DNA of 18,565 bases from DATDCV01 sp036524155 (GTDB lineage: Bacteria > Verrucomicrobiota > Verrucomicrobiia > Limisphaerales > UBA8199): contig DATDCV010000060.1 in assembly GCA_036524155.1 (NCBI GenBank), forward strand, positions 1 to 18,565, in the 5' to 3' direction. The notes under the pieces were generated by a model. It saw nothing but the letters and a program-made list of their open reading frames with translations. It was not told the origin of the DNA and ran no database searches. The translations under genes were made by a program, and so were the position numbers. Positions 1-7,070 of the stretch are shown here, piece by piece (position 1 is the stretch's first letter; the number at the start of each line of letters is the position of its first letter).

Positions 1-2255
1 TGAGCGGCGAAGATGTCGGTCTGGAAACCAACAACGCCGTCGGCAGTTTCGCCGATAAGATCGTTGGTACCGAGAAGACGGTCACGGTCTCCGGCCTGGC
101 GCTGGTGGGCGCGGACATCGCGCACTACAGCCTCACGGCGCCCACAACCAACGCGGACATCACCCCGCGCTCGCTCACGGTGACCGCCACGGGCCAGAAC
201 AAGGTCTATGACGGCACGACCGCCGCAACGGTGTCGCTGGCCGACGATCGTGTCGCGGGAGACGTGCTCACCCTCAGCGCCGACCCGGCGCTCTTCGCCG
301 ACAAGAATGTGGGAGCGGCAAAACCGGTTGCGGTGACGGGGATCACCGTTACTGGCGCGGATGCCGTCAACTACACTTTCAACACGACGGCGGCAACGAC
401 CGCAGACATCGCCCCGGCCACATTGACCGTGACCGGAATCGCAGCCGCAAGCAAGGTCTATGATGCCAATAGCGTGGCGTTGATCACCGGCACGCCGACT
501 CTCGCAGGCGCGGCCGCCGGCGACAGTGTTTCTCTGGCTGGCTCGCCTGTGGGTGCGTTTGCCAACCGAAATGTCGGCACAGCCATTCCGGTCGCTGTCA
601 GCGGCCTCCTCCTCAGCGGCGCAGACGCGCTCAACTACTCGTTCGTCGAACCCGTGCTGAGCGCCAACATCACTGCGGCAGTGTTGACGGTAACCGGCTT
701 GACGGCGCAGGACAAAACATATGACGGAACGACAGTGGCCACCCTCGCGGGCACCCCTGCCCTTGCCGGCGTATTCGGAACCGACAATGCTTCGCTCGTC
801 GGCATCCCCTCGGCAGCCTTCGCCACCAAGGTTGTAGGCGCCGGCAAACCGGTGTCTGTCACCGGACTGTCGCTGGCCGGAGCTGACGCCGCCAACTACA
901 CTCTGACGGAACCGGCGCTCGAAGCGGCGATCACGCCAGCCGGGCTGGCCGTCACAGGCCTCTCCGCCCAGGACAAAGTGTACGACGGCACCACCGCCGC
1001 GACGCTCGCGGGCACCCCTGCCCTCGCGGGTGTGATTAGCCCCGACGAAGTCTCCCTTACTGGCACCGCCGTCGGCGCCTTCGCGACCAAGACCGCCGCG
1101 CCCGGCAAAACGGTCGCGGTGACCGGCCTGGCTTTGGCCGGAGCCGATGCCGGGAACTACACGCTGGCTGAGCCCTCCCTGACGGCCGGCATTTCCGCGC
1201 GCCCGTTGGCAGTCACGGCTGCGGGCGTCAACAAGATCTATGACGGCACCACCGCTGCGACGGTGACTCTATCGGATGATCGGCTATCGGGCGACATCCT
1301 GAGCACCAGCTACGCCGCCGCTGAATTTGCCGACAAGAACGTCGCCACGGCGATCGGCGTTTCTGTCACCGGCATCGCGCTCGCCGGGGCCGACGCCGCC
1401 AATTACGCCGCCAACCCGACGGCAGCGACGGCCGCGGACATCACGCGCGCCGCCCTCACCGTCACGGCCAATAACGCGACTCGCGTTTACAGCGCGCCGA
1501 CGGAACCGGCGTTCACCGCGACGTTCTCCGGCCTGGTCGCCGGGGAAACACCCAGCGTGATCACCGGGACGCCCGAGTTCGCCACTACGGCTACCGCCTC
1601 GAGCCCGGCGGGCGACTATCCCATCACCGTCAGCCTGGGCACGTTGACCGCGGCGAACTACAGCTTCAGCCAATTCGTCGCCGGCACGTTGACCATCACC
1701 GCCGCGAGCGTCACCGCCGAACTGGTCTCTTCGGGGAATCCTTCCTGGCGGGATTCGAACGTCACCTTCACGGCCACGCTCACGGTAGTTTCTCCCGCCA
1801 CGGAGACCCCGGCCGGCGATGTTGTATTCCTGGCCAACGGGGTTGCCTTCAGCACTAACGCCCTCGTGGCTGGCGTCGCCAGCGCCACCACAGCAGACCT
1901 TCCCGCGGGCACCAACGAGGTCAAGGTCGAATACGCCGCAACCGCCAACTTCAGCGCCACGACTGCCACATTGCAGCAGGTCGTGAACGTGCCGATCACC
2001 TACAGCCAAACGAACGCCGTGCTCGCCATCGAGGATAAACGCGACGGCACGTTCAAGCTGACGTTCCAGGGCACGCCGCAAGCCCAGTACTACGTCATCT
2101 CCCACACCATCCCGGTAGCGCCCACGACCGAGTGGACCATCATTCCGGGCAGCACCAATACCGTCACGGAGAGTAGCGGATTGTGGAATTACACCGTGAC
2201 TGGCGACGGCCCGTACCGCTTCTATCGCTCAGTCGCAGTGAACCCGGCCCCGTAA
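1..2255 (+). CDS. YDG/MBG-repeat surface protein, 5'-truncated by window
   Basis: The frame is open from base 3, so the gene begins before the window. A GTG at 105 is only an internal codon. After one partial repeat come five full repeats of about 84-87 residues, each opening with a K-[VIT]-YD-[GA] motif (at 201, 453, 714, 975 and 1233) and closing with a GAD..NY motif. This is the YDG-domain pattern of bacterial adhesin-like proteins. An MBG-type domain follows (RVYSAPTEPAF at about 1482), then an Ig-like domain (about 1740-1980). The last ~85 residues form a C-terminal module (LTFQGTPQAQYY...YRFYRS). The protein is probably secreted and cell-surface or extracellular; its ligand is unknown. 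The family assignment rests on motifs, and the surface role is inference. The stop is TAA at 2253 and a strong terminator follows. Confidence 0.9.
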   Translation, partial: SGEDVGLETNNAVGSFADKIVGTEKTVTVSGLALVGADIAHYSLTAPTTNADITPRSLTVTATGQNKVYDGTTAATVSLADDRVAGDVLTLSADPALFADKNVGAAKPVAVTGITVTGADAVNYTFNTTAATTADIAPATLTVTGIAAASKVYDANSVALITGTPTLAGAAAGDSVSLAGSPVGAFANRNVGTAIPVAVSGLLLSGADALNYSFVEPVLSANITAAVLTVTGLTAQDKTYDGTTVATLAGTPALAGVFGTDNASLVGIPSAAFATKVVGAGKPVSVTGLSLAGADAANYTLTEPALEAAITPAGLAVTGLSAQDKVYDGTTAATLAGTPALAGVISPDEVSLTGTAVGAFATKTAAPGKTVAVTGLALAGADAGNYTLAEPSLTAGISARPLAVTAAGVNKIYDGTTAATVTLSDDRLSGDILSTSYAAAEFADKNVATAIGVSVTGIALAGADAANYAANPTAATAADITRAALTVTANNATRVYSAPTEPAFTATFSGLVAGETPSVITGTPEFATTATASSPAGDYPITVSLGTLTAANYSFSQFVAGTLTITAASVTAELVSSGNPSWRDSNVTFTATLTVVSPATETPAGDVVFLANGVAFSTNALVAGVASATTADLPAGTNEVKVEYAATANFSATTATLQQVVNVPITYSQTNAVLAIEDKRDGTFKLTFQGTPQAQYYVISHTIPVAPTTEWTIIPGSTNTVTESSGLWNYTVTGDGPYRFYRSVAVNPAP

Positions 2256-2297
2256 TCCGCAGGGTTTTGGTTGGTCGCATCCGGGTTCGTTAAGGTC

Positions 2298-2334
2298 GAA
2301 GGCCGCCGTGGTTCACGGCGGCCTTCGTGTTTTG
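2298..2334 (+). terminator. Rho-independent terminator after the YDG/MBG gene
   Basis: A perfect 13-bp inverted repeat (gaaggccgccgtg at 2298-2310 and its complement at 2314-2326) encloses a 3-nt loop and is followed by GTGTTTTG. It lies 43 nt after the stop at 2255, on the coding strand of that gene. Confidence 0.8.
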
Positions 2335-2377
2335 CAGGAACTCACGAAAGTCCTCATGAACTTTCTTCCTCTGTAGG

Positions 2378-2486
2378 AGCGCTGCAAGTACGGGCGGCCG
2401 TGCTCGGTCCCCCTCTCCGCCTTTGGGGGAGAGGGGACAGGGGAGAGGTGGCACCTGCTTTGTGGAAGGCGAATGGTCCCAATGCA
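2378..2486. repeat. Intergenic repeat, copy 1, with CCCCTCTCC/GGAGAGGGG palindrome
   Basis: A ~108-bp unit that recurs at 2595-2702. Shared blocks are GGCGGCCGTGCTCGGT, a palindrome with arms CCCCTCTCC and GGAGAGGGG (about 2411-2441), GAGAGGTGGCAC, GTGGAA and ATGGTCCCA. No convincing gene overlaps it; the short open frames here are an effect of the biased composition. It looks like a REP/MITE-style dispersed element. Confidence 0.75.
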
Positions 2487-2555
2487 GACACGAACATGAA
2501 AGTGGGCTCTCGATGAACCTCGTTACGGAAGAACGAAAGGGCCTCCTCTCCCCTG

Positions 2556-2580
2556 CCCTCTCCTCCAGTGGAGGAGAGGG
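2556..2580. repeat. Perfect 12-bp palindrome between the two repeat copies
   Basis: CCCTCTCCTCCA (2556-2567) and its exact complement (2569-2580) flank a single G. It uses the same CTCTCC/GGAGAG vocabulary as the flanking repeats, so it may be a third, shorter member of the group. It could act as a bidirectional transcription stop between the converging genes, but there is no T-tract. Confidence 0.6.
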
Positions 2581-2594
2581 AGAAAGCAGCCGGA

Positions 2595-2702
2595 GTGCTG
2601 CAATTACTGGCGGCCGTGCTCGGTTCCCCTCTCCGCCTCCGGGGGAGAGGGGACAGGCGAGAGGTGGCACTTGCTTGGTGGAATGTTCATGGTCCCAGTG
2701 CA
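2595..2702. repeat. Intergenic repeat, copy 2
   Basis: Second copy of the unit at 2378-2486, in the same orientation, with scattered substitutions. The palindrome arms CCCCTCTCC/GGAGAGGGG are conserved although the loop differs (CCTCC against CTTTG), which suggests the stem matters. It ends about 28 bp beyond the 3' end of the ComB-like gene. Confidence 0.75.
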
Positions 2703-2729
2703 ACCGAAATTCCCCCTCCCCGACCCCTT

Positions 2730-3554
2730 CTACACACGCCTCACAGTTCTAACGACTCCGTCGCTCCCCATTTCGGCCACCAGGCTGAATTTGTCGGCTT
2801 CGGCGCAAAAGCTCACGTCTTCCCGCAACTCGGGCCGCGCCAGCAGCCGGCGACCGTTCCGCGATTTTCCAAACGCGCCCGCCAAATCGCCACGCTCGCG
2901 CAAAAACAACGCCCGGGCCATCTGCGCCGAATCCGCCACCGGACCGTTTCGATAGTCGTCCCACACCAGGTCGCACAAGGCGCCCGCGCCCAGCACGTCC
3001 TCGTAAGCGGCTTCGGCGACAGTCCCGCTGCACACCACCAATAATTGCGTTGGCTTCGCGCTTTTTAGATAGTCCGCCGTCGCCCGCAGATTCAGAAAAC
3101 AAGCCACCAGCGCCATCCGGGCTCCCCCGCAGGCGCGCAAAGCCCGCGTGCCGTTCGTGGTGGTCATCGCGATCCTCCTCCCGCGCACTGCTTCCGACGT
3201 GAACTCCCGCGGGGAATTGCCCAGGTCAAACGCGACGCCGCCCGTCAGCCCCGAGCCGATCCGCACACCGTCGCGTTCGCCGGTCAATAAAACCTCCGGG
3301 TCCCGGCGCCGGATCGCCAGCGCTTCCGGGATTTCCTCCACTGGAACGATGCCGGCCGCGCCGTTTGCGAGCGCGGTGATCATGCTGCTGGTGGCGCGCA
3401 ACACGTCGAAAACAACGCACACCGTCGCCGAGAGATCGCGGCCCTTCAGCGCGGCAAAATCTGCCGGCGTGAACAGCACTTCGAGTTTTGCCTGGCGGAT
3501 GGCCATTTCCTCGCCGGGCGCCTCGCCCGCCCCCACGGCTTGTGCGGCCTTCAC
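2730..3554 (-). CDS. comB: ComB-family 2-phosphosulfolactate phosphatase
   Basis: 274 residues, near the usual size for the family. Characteristic motifs are visible: VFDVLRATSS (48-57), GERDG (92-96), DLGNSPREF (110-118), TTTNGTRAL (131-139) and EDVLGAG (185-191). ComB is a Mg-dependent phosphatase that turns 2-phosphosulfolactate into sulfolactate, known from coenzyme M synthesis. Bacterial homologues without that pathway are common, so the true substrate here is open. The GTG start overlaps the TGA of the upstream glycosylase gene (GTGA) and has a GGGGGA about 9 nt upstream, which favours it over the internal ATG at 3506. It is the third gene of the operon and is probably translationally coupled. 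No ComA or other coenzyme M gene is in the window. Confidence 0.88.
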   Translation of the reverse strand: MKAAQAVGAGEAPGEEMAIRQAKLEVLFTPADFAALKGRDLSATVCVVFDVLRATSSMITALANGAAGIVPVEEIPEALAIRRRDPEVLLTGERDGVRIGSGLTGGVAFDLGNSPREFTSEAVRGRRIAMTTTNGTRALRACGGARMALVACFLNLRATADYLKSAKPTQLLVVCSGTVAEAAYEDVLGAGALCDLVWDDYRNGPVADSAQMARALFLRERGDLAGAFGKSRNGRRLLARPELREDVSFCAEADKFSLVAEMGSDGVVRTVRRV

Positions 3555-4474
3555 AGTGGAGAATCCCCCACTCTCCCGTCCGGCAGATGTTTTTTCATTC
3601 GCATATAGTGAAACAGGTATTGCTGGGCATAACCCGCATTAGGCCCAAAGTGCGTTTCGCCGAAATCCTGCAGCTTTTTCAGGGTCGCTCGTCGTCGCCG
3701 GAAGTAAAGCTCCCGCAATCCTCTCAGCACCCAGACATCCACCGGGAACGCCGACTGCATCCCGTAGGCAAACAACAAAACGCAATCCGCGATCTTCCGG
3801 CCGACACCGGGCAGCGCCATCAACCCGGCCCGGGCGGCTTCAATCGGCAGGCCGCCCAGCGCGGATAAGTCGAGTTGTCCGCCGGCGATCTTGCGCGCTG
3901 CGGACCGCAGGTACGGGGCGCGAAAGCCCATCTTGCAGGCGCGCAGTTCCGTTTCCTGCACCTCGGCCAGGCGCGCAGGAGACGGGAATGCGAACGCGGG
4001 TGCTTGGCCGGGCGGGACCTCCAGCGGCTCCCCGAAACGGGCGCACACTCGCGCGACAACCTGCCGAATCTGAACGATTTGCTTGGTCGACGACAAAATA
4101 AAAGAGGCGAGGCATTCCCAGGGATCCTGCCGCAGCAACCTGAGTCCGCGGTGAGCCGCCACCGCCGCCCGCATCGGTTCATCATCCGGAAACGACCTCA
4201 ACACTCGTTCCAATTCCACCTCTGCCTGCAAGTAGTTGCTCAGCCATCCCCAGTCCGGCACCGGTCCCACGGCTTCCGCGAGGACCGCTCCATCGACCCG
4301 GCTCAACCGAACCCAGCGGGCGCCGACGACTCCAACCCACCGCCCGTCCGCGGGCTGCCACCTGAACACCTGCCCGGAATTGAGAGTCGCCTCAAGGTCG
4401 TAATCGGAGGCAGGAAACCGGGCTTCCGCCAAGCCTGGCTCACCGTCCATGCCCGCTGGCGCCGGGGCGCTCAC
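3551..4474 (-). CDS. OGG1-type 8-oxoguanine DNA glycosylase/AP lyase
   Basis: 307 residues with the OGG1 domain order: an N-terminal domain containing LNSGQVFRW (31-39), a middle helical part (ECLASFILSSTKQI, 120-133) and the HhH-GPD core LPGVGRKIADC (221-231) followed by FPVDVWVLR (243-251). K227 is the expected Schiff-base lysine and D246 the conserved catalytic aspartate. HFGPNAGYAQQYLFHYMR near the C-terminus is also typical. It would excise 8-oxoguanine opposite C during base-excision repair. The GTG start overlaps the stop of the PAP2-glycosyltransferase gene by 4 nt (GTGA); an ATG at 4450 (residue 9) is an alternative start. Second gene of the operon. The family call is firm; the exact lesion range is inferred. 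Confidence 0.92.
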   Translation of the reverse strand: MSAPAPAGMDGEPGLAEARFPASDYDLEATLNSGQVFRWQPADGRWVGVVGARWVRLSRVDGAVLAEAVGPVPDWGWLSNYLQAEVELERVLRSFPDDEPMRAAVAAHRGLRLLRQDPWECLASFILSSTKQIVQIRQVVARVCARFGEPLEVPPGQAPAFAFPSPARLAEVQETELRACKMGFRAPYLRSAARKIAGGQLDLSALGGLPIEAARAGLMALPGVGRKIADCVLLFAYGMQSAFPVDVWVLRGLRELYFRRRRATLKKLQDFGETHFGPNAGYAQQYLFHYMRMKKHLPDGRVGDSPL

Positions 4475-6717
4475 TTCAGCCCCCGGCAGGCAAACAATTG
4501 CAGCGGCCGCAGCAGGTAGCCGTGGTACATGACGTTGCTGACACCGATTTGGGTCACCGAGTCGAACTCGGCCTGCAGGCGCGGCGGGATCGGCCCGGGT
4601 TCGGGATCGTCGCGGTCCAGCTCGCGCACGTAGATCGCGTTCTCGCCTTTGCGCCTATCATAGCCCGGCCAAAAATAGAACTGGTTTTCCGGCGCTTCGC
4701 TGCTGCGGCAATACACCAGTGGAGTGCCGCTAACGGCTTGCCTGGCTTCCGGCAGATTGAACGAAATTTGCCCGGTCATGCCATAGTGGTCGGCAATGAT
4801 GAAAACCGGTTTGCCCTCGTTTAACAGCTCGCGCCTCGCCTCGTTCGCTACGCGGGCGGTTTCATCCCATTCGCGCACCCGGTGCAGCGGGTCGCGGTTT
4901 ACCGGCAGATACTTGCCCAGTAACGGCCGCACCAGGTCCGTGTCGTGGCCCACAATGACCATCGCAAAGCCGATCGCGAGCCCCCCGATCAAGGCCCGCC
5001 GCCGCAACGCCGCCCCGCCGTCCTGCCCCAGCCGCCACCGCGCGTCCCAATACGCCACCATCAGGCAAAACAACGGCACCACCGATGGCGCAATCCAGTT
5101 CGGCAGCAGCCGCGAACGAAACGAATACGCAAAATACGCCAGAAACAACGGCGCCCCCATGCTGAACAAATACACCATCTTCGGCTGGTTCCGGAACCGC
5201 CGCCACATCGCGATCGCCGCCCAGGCGGTCGCGACAAAAAACACCGGGTTCAGCAGCCCCAATTCGGCGCCCAGGAATTCCCCGGCGTACTTCAGCGTCG
5301 GCCGCCACGGCCTGGTCGACCCCGAAATGTCGCTGAGGTGGGCCACTGTAACCCAGCCGTGCTGAGCGTTCCAGATGAGCACCGGCAGTGAAAGGACCCC
5401 GGCCACCAGCAACGCCAGGTAGGGACCCGGGCGGCGCAAATGCTTCCGCGACGGCGGCCACAAAACAAAAAACACCGCCCAGCACAGCAACTGGAACAGC
5501 GCGGTGTACTTGCTCAGGAACCCAAGCCCCAGCCACACGCCCACCCAGACCCAATCCCGTGTCGTCCCGCGGTCCTGTGCCGCCCGCCAGCCGGCCAGCA
5601 TCCCCAGCGTCCAGAACAGCACCGAAAGCGGGTCGATCGTCATCAGCACCGAGCCGACCGCCATCAGCGGCGTCGCGCTCAGGATGAGCAGCAGGAAGAA
5701 CCCGGCGCGGGCATTGATCTCGCGGGCGAAAAACCGCAGCAACGCCGCTCCGATAATTGCCGAGATCACCGGCGAGAAAAACCGCACGCCGAAAGCGGTA
5801 TCACCCCACAGCGTAGTCCCGAGAAACTGGGTGTAGGCGATCAGCGGCGGCTTGCTGAAATACGACAGCGCCAGGTGCTTCGACCACACCCATTGGTAGG
5901 CCTCATCCTCCGCCAACTGGATCGTTCCACTGGCAATGTAAACCAGCCGCGCGACCAGCAGGATGGCGAGCCACACGTAGCCAAGCCGTAGCCAATGGTC
6001 GTCCAGGGTAACATGCGGCGCCTGGAACCCGACCGGCGCTATCCCCTTCGTGCGCGGCAGCGGAACCGCCTCCGCCGGTTCTTCCTCGTCCGCCGGCCTC
6101 GTCATGGCCGGCGGATTCATCAGCGACGGCAGCCTCGCCCACCAAAGCGGAAACCACCGCCGGCCCACTCCAAGCCAGAATGAATCCACCAGCCAAACCA
6201 CCGCCGCGGCGTAACCGGCGCCGATGACCGCCCCTCCCAGAATATCGCTGGGGTAATGGACGCCGTTATATACCCGCGAAAAGCCCACCAGCCCCGCCAG
6301 CGGCAGCATGAACCACGCGCTCCGCCGGTAGTAGATCAGCGCCACCATCGCCCCCGAAAACCAATTCGCCGCGTGCGACGACGGAAAGCTGCCGCTGCCC
6401 GACCGCCCCAACAGACAACGCGCGTCCTCCAATGCCAGGCACGGCCGCACGCGCCCAACCGCCGCCTTCAGCGTGTTGCAGATGAAACCGTCCCCGATCG
6501 CCACCACCAGCGCCATCATCAACACGCAGATCAACCCTCGCCGCCCGCCCTTCCAAATCAGCAACAACGCCAGCAGCACCACCACCGGAACAAAAAAAAC
6601 GTTGCCGCTGAAAAACGGCATGACCGCGTCAAACACAGGATTCGCCCAGTCCAGGTTGATGACCCTGAACACGCTCACGTCCAAATTCTGCAGCCATTGC
6701 ACCGTGCAAAAATCCAA
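4471..6717 (-). CDS. Fusion of PAP2 phosphatase and ArnT/PMT-like glycosyltransferase
   Basis: 748 residues. Residues about 1-200 form a membrane PAP2 phosphatase with all three signature motifs: KAAVGRVRP (84-92), FPSSHAANWF (111-120) and SRVYNGVHYPSD (147-158), the histidines being the catalytic ones. A polar linker (about 200-238) leads into a multi-spanning GT39/GT83-like domain with the diagnostic DEAYQWVWSKHLALSYFSKP (271-290). A soluble C-terminal part starts around 600. The transferase type uses polyprenyl-phosphate sugars, and PAP2 enzymes can recycle prenyl diphosphate or remove lipid phosphates, so a joint role in envelope glycolipid modification is plausible but inferred. The TTG start has GGAGG 9 nt upstream; an in-frame GTG at 6702 is an alternative. 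First gene of the operon. Confidence 0.9.
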   Translation of the reverse strand: MDFCTVQWLQNLDVSVFRVINLDWANPVFDAVMPFFSGNVFFVPVVVLLALLLIWKGGRRGLICVLMMALVVAIGDGFICNTLKAAVGRVRPCLALEDARCLLGRSGSGSFPSSHAANWFSGAMVALIYYRRSAWFMLPLAGLVGFSRVYNGVHYPSDILGGAVIGAGYAAAVVWLVDSFWLGVGRRWFPLWWARLPSLMNPPAMTRPADEEEPAEAVPLPRTKGIAPVGFQAPHVTLDDHWLRLGYVWLAILLVARLVYIASGTIQLAEDEAYQWVWSKHLALSYFSKPPLIAYTQFLGTTLWGDTAFGVRFFSPVISAIIGAALLRFFAREINARAGFFLLLILSATPLMAVGSVLMTIDPLSVLFWTLGMLAGWRAAQDRGTTRDWVWVGVWLGLGFLSKYTALFQLLCWAVFFVLWPPSRKHLRRPGPYLALLVAGVLSLPVLIWNAQHGWVTVAHLSDISGSTRPWRPTLKYAGEFLGAELGLLNPVFFVATAWAAIAMWRRFRNQPKMVYLFSMGAPLFLAYFAYSFRSRLLPNWIAPSVVPLFCLMVAYWDARWRLGQDGGAALRRRALIGGLAIGFAMVIVGHDTDLVRPLLGKYLPVNRDPLHRVREWDETARVANEARRELLNEGKPVFIIADHYGMTGQISFNLPEARQAVSGTPLVYCRSSEAPENQFYFWPGYDRRKGENAIYVRELDRDDPEPGPIPPRLQAEFDSVTQIGVSNVMYHGYLLRPLQLFACRGLK

Positions 6718-6889
6718 TCTGCCCCGCCTCCATGCAAGCCTGGAATCACAACCGTGCGACTCGGTTTCGCCCGGACGGGCCGCCGGCTTCTACTGCAGCG
6801 TCCCCGAAATAGGCAGCCATACCGGCCTCCTCTTCCCGGATCTCCTGGAGAGGAAGAGACGGAGATTCCTTATCTCTCTTTAGCGACCG
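6718..6889. other. Leader of the PAP2-GT operon, with a hairpin
   Basis: No gene is seen. On the minus strand this is the 5' region of the operon. It holds a GGAGG ribosome-binding site just before the TTG start. About 115 nt upstream is a hairpin (6830-6858): CTCTTCC pairs with GGAAGAG and TCTCC with GGAGA, with a 4-nt bulge. I searched for known riboswitch consensus and recognised none. Confidence 0.4.
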
Positions 6890-6990
6890 AAAGCGGCAGC
6901 AAGCTGCGCGCACTCCAAACGCTGGCGCGCAGTTCGCAGTGCACCCGCAGTCGCGAAGCGTATGGAGTGCGTGCAGCTTGCTGCCGCTTT
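6890..6990. repeat. Long inverted-repeat element (28-bp arms)
   Basis: Arms at 6890-6917 and 6963-6990 (AAAGCGGCAGCAAGCTGC... and its complement) match at 27 of 28 positions; the one exception would be a G-U pair in RNA. The 45-nt interior has partial self-complementarity. Six Ts follow the right arm on the plus strand. It is a REP/MITE-like element 3' of the epimerase-like gene and may also stop transcription. Confidence 0.8.
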
Positions 6991-7070
6991 TTTACCCCCT
7001 GGCACGCCCGCTCGCTCCCACTACACCAGCCGGCTTATACGGCCCTTGGTTCGCCCGCGTGCGATCCCTC

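Noticed and set aside
201..1500. DNA tandem repeat or CRISPR-like array in the first gene
   Set aside because: The periodicity of about 252-261 bp follows protein repeats in one frame and the DNA copies are strongly diverged.
2271..2752. Several overlapping open frames on both strands
   Set aside because: They lie across the duplicated palindromic repeats, differ in frame between the two copies and have no ribosome-binding site.
6718..6889. Riboswitch in the leader of the PAP2-GT operon
   Set aside because: A hairpin is present, but I could not match any conserved riboswitch core by eye.
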